Assembly (NCBI GenBank): GCA_951213105.1
Contig: OX578134.1
Span: 134,908,793 to 134,972,792 of the forward strand
Direction: 5' to 3'
Length of the DNA stretch: 64,000 nucleotides
Source of the DNA: Amaurobius ferox
Taxonomy: Eukaryota > Arthropoda > Arachnida > Araneae > Amaurobiidae
The first letter of the stretch is position 1, and every line of letters begins with the position of its first letter. The notes below the pieces were generated by a model, which saw only the letters and a program-made list of their open reading frames with translations, searched no databases and was not told the DNA's origin. Below, in pieces: positions 1 to 12,558 of this stretch. Made by a program: the position numbers and the translations under genes.

Positions 1-344
1 TCCATTTACATCCACAGCGTATCTCTATTTTTTATGCAAAAATAATCTATGCATTAAAATAATCAGTTTTTCGCATGGACCATACATCTAACCCTTTGAC
101 TACGGTATGGAATATTGAATGACATTATTCAAAGTACTAAATCAATGTAAGTTATGGATATAAATGAACTCAAAATCAATGTAAATGACTGCCAATTGTC
201 AACCAGAAAAATAAATATCAAAATTATTTTATAAATAATAAGTGAACAACTAGCAAATAAAAATACATGAAATAAATTCATATTTGTACTTATACAAATT
301 GTCCTTAACATTATGAAATATAAATGCATCAGAACGTTCACTTT
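1..344. other. AT-rich intergenic sequence, nothing recognised
   Basis: No protein similarity, terminal repeat or RNA gene is visible. The one open frame here (reverse strand, about 70 codons) is hydrophobic low-complexity sequence expected from AT-rich DNA. Confidence 0.6.
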
Positions 345-1965
345 GATAACTTTTTTAACATTTTACAACATAGTTGAAAAGTGTTTATGACTTTGTTCAT
401 TCTGTCTGTCTGTCGGTTCGCACGATAACTGCCGTAAAAATAACTTTATCAAAATGAAATTTTAGTATGTTGTTCAGATGGTCTGTGGGACCTATGGGAA
501 TATAAATGAATAATATCGCCCAATTAGTTTTGGATTGAACCCGGATTTAAAAAATGAAATACATTGAACCCTATGGGACATAATTTTTCAAACAATTTTC
601 AAGCGAATTTAAAATTCACCAATTGCTTCGAAAGTTTTAGGAAATATTCAAATTATCCCATAAAAAATATAAAAAAAACTTCAGCAAAATATATGCAGTA
701 GTATTTCAAATATAAATTAAAATAATAATTACACCCATATCATATGAAGAGATCACGTGACTCACTTCAAAATAAAATATAGCATCCATCTTATGTCAAA
801 AGCGTGGTTTTTAAAGTTCTTTTTAATTTATATTTAGCCCAGTATCCGTCCTAAAACCGCTTTATTCTTGCTTAATTTCTGTGCATCTATATTCTGAAAC
901 AGCGCAATAACAACATATTTAAATTTAAATGATCGACTCAATCCATCTTGTTGTTGTTGAGACCCAGACCGTCCGACCTACCAGAAAGGTGTAAGGTAAC
1001 CGTTTGGACGGCCGGGAAGTGCCACCCAATTTAGACCAGAACCCAGTGGGGGAGGCATCCACAGGGACCGTACCCTCCTTCCCCTACCACCAACCTCTCG
1101 GAAGGACTTACGGACCCACATGTTTAACGTGATCGTACTTCGCATGAACACGGCGGCAGTTGTGGCAGCGTGCGAAACCAGCGCGCAAACCACCGGGCTA
1201 CCGCGCCCGAAAAGTGTCAACAGCACGCGGTGTTTCAATCCATCTTGTGTCAAAATCGTGATTTTTAAAGTTCTTTATAATTTATATTTAGTGTTGCATT
1301 CGTTCTAAAACCAATTTACTTTTTTTCCCTGTGCATCTATATACGGCGACAACGCAATTACAATATTTTTGAGTATAAATGATCATCAAACTTTGATTGT
1401 TTCTTCAACGAAACCTGATTTTCACATATGGAAAATGTAAACACATCAAGGTGTAAGATGAATTGTATAAGAATTGCTGAATTTCTTTAACGTAAAATTA
1501 TTTAGCTCTGGAGTCTGCAATATAGCTGATATGCATAAAACATTTATTGATTTTACATAGAGAAGCAGACGATTCTATTGCTTTTTTCGATGAAGATTTA
1601 AGCATGAAGTATTACAATACTTTTACCTCCATGATTTTAAGCTTTTAAGTAAAATAAATTATTGCAGTATTGTGATAATTTTAAAAATATCGCCGATGAA
1701 TGAAAGGAATGGATAAAAGTTTATGAATGAAATATCAACTGCTTTTATATAGAGACCCAGGCGATTTATATTTCGATGACGTTATTTGAATAAAGCTCAT
1801 TTATTTTGATGAGGTTTTCGAATATAATAAATTGTAGTATTGTGATAATTTTAAAAATATTACCGCTGAATTTATCGCATTTTAGGGATGTTTAAATAAA
1901 ATTGCATTGCAGTTGAATAGTGTTTCGTTCCATAATAAATAATTTAGATTGATCTTTCTTGTTTT
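345..1965 (+). repeat. Interspersed repeat family A, copy 1 (with internal duplication and SINE insertion)
   Basis: This is the first of six long copies of an unclassified family. The head is AACATTTTACAACATAG, then a hairpin AACACTTT/AAAGTGTT in better copies, then a (TGTC)n tract. The tail is GATTGATCTTTCTTGTTTT, just after a short inverted repeat (ATCAATGC/GCATGAT in other copies). In this copy the segment from about 784 (CATCCATCTT) to about 945 recurs from about 1240, so roughly 170 bp is duplicated, with a SINE at the junction. No coding capacity is seen. Related copies lie at 6981, 9231, 26845, 38231 and 57744. Confidence 0.75.
952..1234 (-). mobile_element. tRNA-derived SINE (SINE-1), reverse orientation, flanked by 14-bp target duplication
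   Basis: On the minus strand it begins near 1209 with GGGCGCGGTAGCCCGGTGG (A-box region) and ends in a (CAA)n tail (TTGTTGTTG on the plus strand, 950-959). The body is about 95% identical by eye to the copy at 50755-51042. A 14-bp target duplication TCAATCCATCTTGT is at 938-951 and 1235-1248. About 25 bp lie between the SINE head and the right duplication and are absent from the other copy, so they may be 5' transduced or filler sequence. The open frames over this interval are chance frames in the relatively GC-rich SINE, not genes. Confidence 0.85.
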
Positions 1966-3400
1966 TGTTGTTCTTTATCCAGAAGATACAACAATTTCGT
2001 GAAAATAGTGGTGTATTAGATGCATGAGATTTTTTAATTTGATTTAAGTTTACCGTTATTTATCAACGAAACAACTATCCCAATCTCAAATCAGTTTTAT
2101 GTATGACGCCGTTGATAAATATACAAAAACACATTCATAAATAAATAAATAAATAAACAAATATATCGGTTTCTTGAACATTTTTCAAGCGCAAAGATCA
2201 ATTCAATCGGATAAAAAACTGACACTTCTAAATTAGTGAAAGCAATAACTTCCGAAAATTAAAAAAATACCTGTCTCTTATCGTTTTAATTTATCTTTAT
2301 TAATTCATTGAATTTACTATCAATTTATTCTCTTTTGAAATATTGATTGGCCGTCATTTCTTCGTATTTTTCCAAGCAAAGAGTGTTTTTTATCCTAATC
2401 TATTTGTCAAAGGCTCGACATTTAATCCCGAATATTGAAAGATTTCATAAAACCTTTTCAGAAAAATTGAGTTATCTTAATGCTCAAGTAAACACTTCAG
2501 TTGCATGTCATTTTTCTTTTTTACTGATTTGATAACATTGATATATATAGTAAACATTTTTGACAAAGGGGGAGATGTTTCAAGAAAGCATTTAAGTCAG
2601 GCAGCATAGACATTATTAATATCGTATCTAAGTCGAACTAAGCTGATAGATTAATTTAAATAAAATACAATGTATTCAACACATGGCCTTCCTTAGAGAT
2701 AAAATAAATCGATATTACAGGAAAATAAATTAGACTTTTCTTAAAACTAAATCTCATTGAAAATCAGTAAGATAATCGCTGTTACCTATGAAAACAAGCA
2801 TACCAAGTTTTTTAAAAAGGCCCTAAATGTTTTCATTAGGTATTCACCTTCTGTAAAAGTACAATATCTAATATCTCAAGAACGGCCTGTGAGAAGTCCT
2901 AAACAATGGCATGCATTCCTTTCTGAATAAAAATGCTTACAACACAATTACTTATTTCTAGTTGTAAACAAATAGCTAATACTTCATGGCTTTCTTTTCT
3001 GTTTAATATCAAATACATGCAACGTCTAGGCAACGGCGCATGCTAGTGTCTCATAAAATATATTATTCATTTTCAAATAAAAAATTACTTATAACATGGT
3101 TGTTTTTCTGTCATTTCAATACTTTTATATTCAAAAAATAACGTTCGAAAAATTTCCCTCGACCCGATCTTTTTTAAATACAAGTTTATAGATCGAATTA
3201 ATCAGTTAATCAGTACCAGCATCGCTTAATCTGTTCTAGAGACACAGACTCAGAAGGAGATAAGCACACTGGTAACCTTGAAAACTGGCTGATGGGTATT
3301 CATAAATATTCAAAACTTGAAAATCGGTCAAAATCTTTGATTCAGATTTGTACCCTGTACAATACCCTGTACAACACCTTTACTTATAAAATATGGATTT
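1966..3400. other. AT-rich intergenic sequence, nothing recognised
   Basis: No terminal repeats, coding similarity or RNA gene found. A small (AAAT)n tract lies near 2138-2155. The 61-codon frame at 2347-2532 has no recognisable domain and ordinary AT-biased composition. Confidence 0.5.
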
Positions 3401-3409
3401 AGTTTAATG

Positions 3410-3627
3410 TGGTGGCCGAGCGATCAAAGAGGCAGGCGTTTCCTCGTGATGGCTCGGCTTCTAGATTGCGGGTTTGAGTCCCGCATGCGGGCATGGATGT
3501 TGTGATGTCTTATTGGGGCAGAAGTCAGACTTCTACTTTCGGGTGCCCCGGGTCTTTGACTAAACAGAAGCAGTGCGCACATTCTTCTTTAATAAATATG
3601 TTAGGGGCATGACACCAACCGACCTTA
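3410..3627 (+). mobile_element. tRNA-derived SINE of a second family (SINE-2), with 9-bp target duplication
   Basis: The head GTGGCCGAGCGATCAAAG resembles the A-box and D-arm of class II tRNAs (Ser/Leu type). About 45 bp later GGGTTTGAGTCCCGC matches an RNA polymerase III B box with its stem. An unrelated 3' body with CCCCGGGTCTTTGACTAAAC follows. The 9-bp sequence AGTTTAATG occurs immediately before (3401-3409) and after (3628-3636), giving a target-site duplication. The head differs from SINE-1, so it is a separate family. Pol III boxes, target duplication and length of about 220 bp support a SINE, although it is the only copy in this window. Confidence 0.75.
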
Positions 3628-3636
3628 AGTTTAATG

Positions 3637-5560
3637 ATGAGTATTTATTGACCTTCCCACTAATAAATTTATTTTTACCGTGGTGAGTTGAACTATACCT
3701 GGTACGCTATCTGCAGCGTCATAAATAAGAGTATTTAATAATCAATCACAACGCTATGACAATTGAAGATTCATATGTTTCGATATTTCCTTTCAAATTA
3801 ATAAATTATATACCAATTAATAATAATTCGACTAACTAATCTATTCGGTACTTTTACATCACAGAAAGTAAATATGTTCTTCCATGCGTTCTACAGTGTA
3901 TACAAATATCCATATCTATAACATTCGAGAAATCTATAATAAATTAGAAATAGAAATATACTCAGTACAGCATTCGTAGATCGAATTTGCACTTTTTAGC
4001 GCTCTTGTACACTAAATAGCTGATGACTAAACTGGCAGTAAGAAAACTTGATCTGCCTAACAAGTTTACGAACCTCTAAGGAAATCGATAGATTTAGTCC
4101 AACTGCGGAGTTTTTTTATATAAACAGAGCTCAAGATGTACTAGGCTGCAACAAGCAAGTTCAAGTTCACAGAATAAAGTAATTGATCGATGGGTACTGT
4201 TATCTGCATTACAATCTACAACAAAAAGTAGACACAACTTTCCACACACCTTCAAAATATTTCACATGGTTCGGTTCCTAACAAAACCACTGTCCTTTTC
4301 TAAAATTCCTTTTCAGACAAAATCAACAAAAGCCTCTCAGAATATTATTATGCATGTGGAATGCTGGGTAATTCAACGCATTACACTTTAGCTTGCCCAT
4401 TAACCACAAAATTTTTCTTCGATAAGCCCTCAGCTAATAATGTGAGTAAATAGTAGATTAAAAAACTTCAAAAAACAACTTTAATATTAATAAAATAAAC
4501 ATTTATACGACTTTGTTAAGGAAATTGAAGATAACTTTTGCTCCATAATTTAAGTTTTATTTTTATTTTGTAACTTATATTGTTACTTTTTAGAGTATAT
4601 GGTAATATTGTTGTGAAGAACATTAAATATAGGACTTTTTTATACTATAAATGATATTATGTTTTCCCATCATTACCATCACTGTACAGTTTTGTTATAT
4701 ATTGGATGTTATGTTATTCATCATTATTATATTTTGTATATTTTTATAGTATTCAATGCAAAAATTCTTAAAATGTCTAAATAAATCCACGACCATAACC
4801 AACAATTAGTAAATCTCTTATTAATAAATCTCTCGAGGTTTTATAGACATGGAATATGTGCATTGTGAATTATACGATTTGTCATTTGCAATGACAGCTT
4901 GTTCCTAAAACCTTATATTTTATCATTTTTTTCAGATTTCTAAGATCAAATACCACATTTAAAGCAACTAATACTTCAAAGTTTCCTTAAATATATTTAC
5001 GAGTTTCTTCTAATTAACGATTAATCGTGTATTCAGATATGATCAATGTTTTCAGATATGTTTCCAGATATGTGTTCAGATATGTTTTCCGTATTAAATT
5101 CAGAATATATATTTGTTAACCCTTCTTTCTCCAATTACATTTATCTGTGAAAGGTCTGTCGGTATCTACATAGTTTAGGGTATGCTCTCAAAAAAAGGTC
5201 AAGATCAAAGCAATGGCGATACATATTGACCTCTGAAAGAATTTCCATGAAGATAAATCTTTTCAATCGGAATTTATTAGCAATCGCATTACCTTAGCAA
5301 TTGGAAATCAATATAATGCCTTAAAATTACTAAAGGCGGAAACACATTACATTCAAATTGATTTGGATTAAATTTAAGTACTGTAAAAACATCGTTTTGC
5401 AGACGGGGGAATTAAAAGCAATCACTTAAATACAGTGGTTATTGTGAAATGTTTATTTCGCATTTTCCTTATTCTGACTACCATAAAGCTTTTACTGTTT
5501 TTAATTACTGTAACTTCAAATTGAATATTGTTACAACGCGCCTTCTTAGAGTGTAGGTGT
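3637..5560. other. AT-rich intergenic sequence, nothing recognised
   Basis: No coding similarity, terminal inverted repeats or RNA genes seen. A run of ATATGTTTTCAGATATG-like short repeats at about 5035-5090 is the only internal periodicity noticed. Confidence 0.5.
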
Positions 5561-5574
5561 ACTCTTAGGATATA

Positions 5575-6080
5575 AAAATGAGTCTGAATTTCTGGATAAC
5601 TAAAGCTTTTATTTAAAAGCACCAATAAGCGTAAACAGAAACAATTTACAGCTAATAACACTATAGCTATCTTACAAGAACCCTAAACAACTGTCAGGTG
5701 CAATACACCAAACCAGCAATTAAATGCTCCACTAATTCTGAAAACACTGACATACTTCTCAATTCATTTTGACTCGTATCACGCCAATTCTCGCCACCTC
5801 AGCGATGACTCCCTTATATACTCTCCATAGAAATTTCTAAAACGTGTTCGTATCTCCGAGACTAGTAGACATTTCGAAAAAATTCTAGTAGTTTCAAGAA
5901 CTCGCTAAAAGTCACCAATTTGACAATATGAAGCCAAACATGGCATCATTGTTCCGAAAAGTCGTCGAGCTCTGGCAACCCTACTTTCATGCAATTGTGA
6001 TGGTTGCCTGTAACAGTGTTTTCTCCTTGCGTGGAGGCAAAGCACAGTGAAACGTGTTACATATTCGGAACAATTGTAAA
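5575..6080. repeat. Interspersed repeat family E, copy 1
   Basis: Shares its order of motifs with 22955-23490: TTCTGGATAAC, an AAGCGTRAGCAGAAACAA block, CTAAACAACTRTCAGRTRCAATA, AGCAATTAAATGCTC, a TATA-like stretch followed by AGAAATTTC, and GGTTGCCTGTAA followed by TTTCTCCTTG. Divergence is high (about 65-70% by eye), so these are old copies. A solo long terminal repeat is possible because of the TATA-like motif and lack of coding sequence, but no TG...CA ends or target duplication were confirmed. Confidence 0.5.
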
Positions 6081-6980
6081 GATCGTGCCTTTAAATCAGA
6101 TGGAAATAGTCAAGCTAATACCCTGATAGGGTGTTTTTGTAGAATTCTAATCTGTTTGGGCTTCATAAAGGATTTACTCTCTTTGGTTGAGTGATTAAAT
6201 ACCTATGTCAAGTAAAAGTGGCCTAACTCTAATCTTAGTAGAAATGGATATAAAAGGACCTTGAGTTTAGGGGCAATAACACACAAATACAGGAAGTTAA
6301 ATTAAACACATTTATTATGCACTCACTCAAAATACAGCAGCTGGCAGCGTAACTACATATAGACAGATACGAAGCAGTCAGTATTACCCATGCCTATTAT
6401 TTAATACAACAGATCATTAATGAATTTTGACGTACCTGTTGATATACTATTTTTAAGTAATCAGTGGAATAGCTAAAAATCATTGATGCTTACCCAACTT
6501 CTTCTTAGGACAGCTAAACCTTATCTTGGCCAACCAGAGATACTAGATCTATATGATCATAGTGGTATCATACTAGTACCTACTCCACCAACGTGCAAAT
6601 TCCTCCCTTCTCACTCGCGCATCGACTCGACTCCTAGTTACTTCTCCTAGTTACTTCCCACTTCCAAACGAACTTTAGCAGAACTACCAACCAAACTACT
6701 ATCCGGACTGTAAGCAGCTCATAACACTTCTCTCTCATTAGCGATCCGAAACTTATCCTGTCTCCAAGCAAGACCGCAGATGTTACTTGGATCGGCGATG
6801 GGTCTACATAACCGAACCAGTCAGAGGTTGTTAATATAAAGTCAACATAAAGTGAATAAAAAATTACCATAAAGTGAATACAACATAAAGTGAATAAAGA
6901 ACTTCAAAGTGAATAAAAAATTACCTTAGTCGAACGTTTACTGAAATTTATTTCTACTTTTTATTCATACTGCAATATAA
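6081..6980. other. Unclassified sequence, locally less AT-rich at 6480-6830
   Basis: The 6480-6830 part has visibly more C and G than its surroundings, including a duplicated CTCCTAGTTACTTC at 6630-6655. The 78-codon reverse frame (6634-6870) has no recognised domain. It could be a fragment of an unrecognised retroelement or LTR. The tail (6835-6925) has three imperfect repeats of CATAAAGTGAATAAA. Confidence 0.35.
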
Positions 6981-7029
6981 TTTTTAACACTTTACAACAA
7001 AGTTGAAAAGTGTTTATGACTTTGTTCAT

Positions 7030-7063
<34 letters not shown>

Positions 7064-7350
7064 CGTTAGCACGATAACTGCCGTAAAAATGAGTTTATCA
7101 AAATGAAATTTTAGTATGTTGTTCAGACGGTCTGTAGGACCTATGGGAATATAAATAAATAATATCACCCAATTAGTTTTTTATTGAACCCGGGTTGAAA
7201 AAATGAAATACATTGAACCCTATGGGACCTAATTTTTCAAACATTTTTTAAGTAAATTTAAAATTCACGAATTGCTTCGAAATTTTTAGGAAATATTCAC
7301 ATTATCCCATAGAATATATAAAAAAAAATTCAGTAAAATATGTTAAGTAG
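6981..7350 (+). repeat. Family A, copy 2 (3'-truncated)
   Basis: Starts TTTTTAACACTTTACAACAAAG with the hairpin AACACTTT/AAAGTGTT and seven TGTC units, then the conserved GTTAGCACGATAACTGCCG. Similarity is lost after about 7350 where other copies continue for another 700-900 bp. Confidence 0.75.
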
Positions 7351-7770
7351 TTTTTTAATTAAAAAAAATATTTAATATAGGGAAAAAAACAAATTCAATT
7401 AAATTCTGACTTTGGGATATCTTCCAGAAAGAAAAGAGAGAGATATTATATAATAAATATCTCTCCATTTGTTTAAACGTTTTGCATATGGGAGTGGCTT
7501 CATATTTTAAAATAAATTTGGTAGATAACAATTTTTCATTTTTTTTAAATTTTATATAACTCTTCATGATAAATTTAATTGATGGCATTTTAAATGCACT
7601 TTCCTACGTCCTAGAGAGTTAAAATTTGGTACACAGCTTAAATTTGTTGAACATTTTATTCGACAAAAATTTGATGGATCTTTAAATATAGATCATACAT
7701 TTTTTTCGAAATGGCCTGAAAATAATCCCCGTTCACTTCTATAAATCATTGTTGTAATATTGTTAAAAAT
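7351..7770. other. AT-rich intergenic sequence, nothing recognised
   Basis: Low-complexity AT-rich DNA with a purine-rich stretch near 7420-7450. No domain or repeat boundary is seen. Confidence 0.4.
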
Positions 7771-8595
7771 TCTGATGTGGACAGCACATGTCTTTCCCTG
7801 CAGACTCATATTCGTTCTCTTTATTTATTCAATAATAATTTGAGTTTATCTGCACAACATAAGTATTTTAAATGACATTGAATTTACACGTTAAACTTAA
7901 ATTTGGTTCTCATAGGATAGCTGGACTTATTGTCAAAGGTGGCGTAGCGAAAACGCGAAAAAACTAGAATATCTCAAGAACGGCTAGTCCTAGAGTAATG
8001 GGGTTAGTCTTATTCTTTTTGTTGTCAAAAATCACATATAAAATAGGAATTTAATTGATATAATTGAGCACACGTAGTCTTTTATTTTTATATATAACGA
8101 TTTTTGCTGGCCATTTCGCAAAAATAGCCCGTTCCTTTTTCCCGAATCGTAGTAGAATAACCTACAAATGATTTATATACAAAATTTTGTTAAATTTGGT
8201 ATATAAATCACTTGTAGGTTATTGAAATATTATACTCCAAATTTTGTTAAATTTGGTTCATTAGTTTTTAGCTAGAGTGGATAAAGGCAATTTCTGCGGC
8301 CATTTCGCAAAGAAGGCAGATTCTTTTATTACGACTCGTACTATAATCTAATGAACATCAGGATTTCCCACAAAAAACATACCTACCAAATTGTATGAAA
8401 TTCGGTCCATTAGTTTTTCAATTAGAGTGGATGTAATATCCACACAGACACACAGAAACATACACAGATACACCCTTACACACACAGACGTCTTCCTAAA
8501 AGTAGTTTTTTCGTGTTCTAGAAGTCCCAAAACGTGTAGATCCTTTGAAAATTCGAGTTCCGATCTTCGGCACGATTCCAATACTTTGAGTACAT
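7771..8595 (+). repeat. Interspersed repeat family B, copy 1 (3' hairpin lost)
   Basis: Head TCTGATGTGGACAGCACATG and TTTCCCTGCAGACTCATAT. Body with CCATTTCGCAAA, AATCGTA, CTAATGAACATCAGG and TTCGGTCCATTAGTTTTTCA units, repeated about every 100-150 bp. It then has a CA-rich tract and the near-terminal TTCCGATCTTCGGCACGATTCCAATACTTT. The final hairpin is replaced by CA/TA-rich sequence. An imperfect 25-bp inverted repeat lies within it (8156-8180 with 8199-8223). No coding capacity. Confidence 0.75.
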
Positions 8596-8639
8596 ACACA
8601 TACACATATATATTATCTGTGTATTATCTGTGTATCTAA

Positions 8640-9052
8640 ATCCCGTGCCTATGCAATTACAATAGTTGTGATTTTAAATGATCCCTAAACTTTTATTATT
8701 TCTTCAAGGAAGCCTAATTTTAACATATGCAGAATGCAAATATCTGAAGCGATTGTAAGATGAATTACATAAGAATTGCTGAATTTTTTTCACACAAAAT
8801 TATTTAGCTCAGGAGTCTGGAATACAAGTTATATGAATGAAATATTCATTGATTTTGCATAAAGAATCAGATGATTTATATTTCGATACAGTTTTAAATA
8901 TTTAAGTATAATAAATTACTGTAGTACTGTGATAATGTAAAAGATATTACCACTGAATGAATCACATTTTAGAAATTTTTAAATGAAATTACATTTCAGT
9001 TGGAAAGTGTTTCATAATCAATGCTTATGCATGATTGATCTTTCTTGTTTAA
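8640..9052 (+). repeat. Family A, 5'-truncated copy
   Basis: Begins in the family middle (CAATTACAATAGTTGTGATTTTAAATGATC) and runs to the usual terminus CATGATTGATCTTTCTTGTTT. Only the 3' half is present. It lies about 180 bp before full copy 3 in the same orientation. Confidence 0.7.
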
Positions 9053-9230
9053 TATCGGTTTGGAATTTGTCGTTTTGACGGAAATGCACGAAGACATCCA
9101 TGTGGAGTATTTCTGATCCCTTTGAACATATTTCGAACTTTTTTGGAATAATGTCAGACTGCTTGTGCATGTGTGTGTATGTGCTTGTGGTGGAATGTTT
9201 ATGAGGTGTGCAGAGATTTGCACAGGCTTA

Positions 9231-10535
9231 TTTTTAACACTTTACAACAAAGTTGAAAAGTGTTTATAACTTTGTTCATTCTGTCTGTCTGTCTGTCTGT
9301 CCGTTAGCACGATAACTGCCGTAAAAATGATTTAATCAAAATGAAATTTTAGTATGTTGTTCAGACGATCTGTAGGACCTATGGGGATATAAATGAATAA
9401 TATCACCCAATTAGTTTTGCATTGAACCCGGGTTGAAAAAATGAAATACATTGAGCCCTATGGGACCTAATTTTTCAAGCATTTTTTAAGCGGATTTCAA
9501 ATTCACAAATTGCTTCGAAAATTTTAGGTAATATTCAAATTGTTCCACAAAATATATAAAGAAAAATTCAGCGAAATATATTCAGTGGTTTTTTAAATAA
9601 AAATTGAAATAATAATAACACCTCTTATATGCAGCGATCAAGTGACCATGATATGAAAAGACCACGTGACCCACTTCAAAGGGATATATGGCATCCATCT
9701 TGTCTCAAAATCGTGATTTTAAAGTTCTTTTTAATTCATATTGAGTGTTGTATCCGTCCTAAAACCACTTTATTTCTGCTTAAATTCTGTGCATCTACAT
9801 AGTGAAACAACGCAATTACAATATATTTGAGTTTAAATGCTCATCCAAATTTGATTATTTCTGCAACGAAGCCTATTTTTCACCTATGTAAAATATAAAC
9901 AGCAAAATATGTAGAATTAGTTGTATTAGAATTGCTGTATTTCTTTAACACAAAATCATTTAGTTCATGGAGTCTGCATAGCTGATATGAATGAAATATT
10001 CATTGATTTTACAAAGAGAAGGACGATTTTTTTCGATGAAAATCTACGCATAGAGTTTAATTACTTGTAGCTCCATGGTCTCAAATTTTAAATAAAATAA
10101 GTTATTATAGTATTGTGATAAATCACATAAATGGGAAATTATTTATGAATGAAATGCTGCTTTTATAGAGAGCCAGGCGTGTTATTTCTTCTATGACGTC
10201 ATTTGAATGAATTTCAGTTGTTTTCGATGAAGTTTTCAAATATAATAAATTATCGTAGTATTATGATAATTCTAAAATTATTACCCAGGAATGTATCGCA
10301 TTTTAGAGATGTTTAAACCAGGCAATTTATCTTGCAATGCCGTCATTTGAATGAAGTTCATTTTTCACAATGAAGGTTTAAGTTTTCAAATATAATAAAT
10401 TAATGTAGTATTGCGATAAGTTTTAAATTTTACCAAGGAATGTATTGCATTTTAGACATGTTTAAATAAAATTGCATTGAAGTTGGAAAGTGTTTCATAA
10501 TCAATGCTTTAAGCATGATTGATCTTTCTTGTTTA
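9231..10535 (+). repeat. Family A, copy 3 (long subtype)
   Basis: Full length from TTTTTAACACTTTACAACAAAG to GATTGATCTTTCTTGTTT. Contains two to three internal tandem units of about 120 bp, each with AAATATAATAAATTA, a GTAGTATTRTGATAA block and CATTTTAGACATGTTTAAA. Closest relative in the window is copy 5 (38231-39525), which shares the extra unit and the GTGACCATGATATGAAA motif. Confidence 0.8.
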
Positions 10536-10669
10536 TACTTTATCCAGTCCTATCAAAGAGCAACTTAATCCAAACTTGGCCCGGGTCCAAGGACATTATA
10601 TAATCTAAAGTCGATGCTATATATAGTTCTTCACTTTATCAGAAAAATTCAAAATCATCAATCCATAAT

Positions 10670-10812
10670 AGATGAGTCATTTACATGCCATTTCCGTGCG
10701 CATTTACATGCAGTGAGCCATTTACATGCCATTTCCGTGCACATTTACATGCAGTGAGCCATCTATGTGTACATTTACATGCAGTTATTTACGTGCACTT
10801 TTACGTGGTTTG
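10670..10812 (+). repeat. Minisatellite, about 50-bp unit
   Basis: About three units built from GAGCCATTTACATGCC, ATTTCCGTGCRCATTTACATG and CAGT. The ACATGCA/TGCATGT-like core recurs every 20-25 bp, and divergence increases rightward. Confidence 0.7.
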
Positions 10813-11747
10813 AGCCATTTATATGCATATAATTATATAGAAATATTTTTTTTAACTTTCTCTCTCCACATTGCTGAAATTTAGAAAAAAAAAGTTACAC
10901 ACCTTGTGCTAATAATATTTTTAACTTTCCAAAACGTACCTTTCGTCCTGCCTGGACCAGCATAATATTTTTCGAACTCAATCGATCCTGGCCCCACAAT
11001 TTCCTAATGCTGGCTGACATAGTCCGTTAACTCGGGCGGGATAACTCAGTAAGCTCTACATCAAACCGTGCATCCAAATTGTGAAACATATTCTTTACAG
11101 GTAAAACAATACTCTTGCAATTGTGCAAGTTTGATAAAGTGGACTTTGAACTATTATAATACACAATTATATTAGCACACAACTGGACCTAAATAATAAG
11201 AACAGTTTTATTTTTTTTAAATTCCACTTCAAACTCCGATTAAATCTTGTGATTTCGTGACTTGGAATCTTTATAAATTAAAAATATTCAGAAAATTCTG
11301 GAGTTTGGAGTGAGATTTAAATCATGGCAGTACATTCTATTACTTAAAAAGGCAAGATAGGGTTTTGTTTTGATTGCATTTGTTTTCGTTCTAAAAGATT
11401 GATGAATTGATGATTGATAATTGTCCTAAAAAGTTATAGGATCTTCTTAAAAAATATTATACAGAAAATATATTAAAACATTATTCAAGATAAATGATGA
11501 AGTTAAACTTCATGCCTAATAAGTAACATTTGTTATTTAATATCAAGTCTTAACTTGATTCAAAGAACTTGATTTATCGTTTATATTTATCAAATTATGA
11601 ACGATTTTGTTCGGAATAGAACGGAATAGAAAAAAATTAGACTATAAGATTTTTCACCTCAAAATAATAATTGTCTTGAAGCGGAAACCGAATCCGGGAT
11701 TCCTAAATTATGCATAGTTCTTCTGTGTGTTACACTTCTCCAGATAT
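10813..11747. other. AT-rich intergenic sequence, nothing recognised
   Basis: No coding similarity, terminal repeats or RNA gene seen. Confidence 0.45.
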
Positions 11748-11751
11748 TTAA

Positions 11752-12558
11752 GGGGATGGTGGACGTTGAAATGAGCAAAAATCGACTAAAAAAAGTTATT
11801 TTTTTTTTTTAATATATAGCATTATTTTACACATTTAACCTTTTGCTTGCGGGTGGCACCCGCTGCAGCAGGTGCAATGCAACCAATGCAGGTGCAATGT
11901 TTCTGTCGGCGATTTCCATGGACGCCAATGCCTGCAAAGGGGGATCGAACTGTTTGGAAAAGGGTATGTCAAATACCTGTCTTTTTGGGAGGTTCATCGT
12001 TTGGGATGGACGCTGTTCCGTCCGCAAGCAAAAGGTTAAATGCATTTCTTTCAAAACGAAATTTTCAAAGGTTTTACAATTTTAAAATGCTCCATGCGTC
12101 TTAATTTTTGTTTGAGATGCATAAAATTTAACAAGAAGACACATTTCATACTTTTGAATGAAACTGGATATGCATTTTATAATTGGACTTCATTAAGGTA
12201 ATTAAAAGCGATAAAAACCTAATTAAATGATGAAAATTAAACTTCAATGCAGAAAAATATTTTTTTTTAAATTAACTTTCTGGGGGATTTAAAAATAAAT
12301 ACCCCAATTTGTTCGTAATGTGTTTTTGAGTGATCATAATGCAAAATATTAATCAAAAATGTGAACAAATGGCACGCAAGGAGCATTTTCAAATTTTTGT
12401 TACAAAAATTAGATTTTAAAAAAAAATACAAAATTATAACAAAATTGAAAAAAATTGAATGGTATTTTATATAGTAATGTTAAAAGGAATATTTATACAA
12501 ATTTTAATGTTTCAAAGTCAATAAATAAATGAAAAAAATGTCAACGTCTACCGTCCCC
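11752..12558 (+). mobile_element. TTAA-flanked MITE, copy 1 (about 807 bp)
   Basis: The left end GGGGATGGTGGACGTTGAAA and right end TCAACGTCTACCGTCCCC form about 20-bp terminal inverted repeats. TTAA abuts both ends (11748-11751, 12559-12562). The same ends and flanks occur at 21883-22602 in inverted orientation. TTAA target sites are the hallmark of piggyBac-type transposases, so a piggyBac-mobilised MITE is likely by inference. No transposase is encoded. The middle holds a nested inverted repeat, CATTTAACCTTTTGCTTGCG (about 11831-11850) with its complement at about 12022-12042. The three overlapping 75-85 codon frames here are shadows of this palindrome. Confidence 0.8.

Noticed and set aside
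978..1253. 91-codon reverse frame and overlapping 62-codon forward frame
   Set aside because: Both lie over a SINE-1 copy with target duplication; the sequence is tRNA-derived and repeated at 50755.
345..1965. Family A as a Helitron
   Set aside because: There is a terminal hairpin but no TC start, CTRR end or A/T target evidence.
11827..12104. Three overlapping frames of 75-85 codons
   Set aside because: Shadows of an internal palindrome in the TTAA-flanked MITE.
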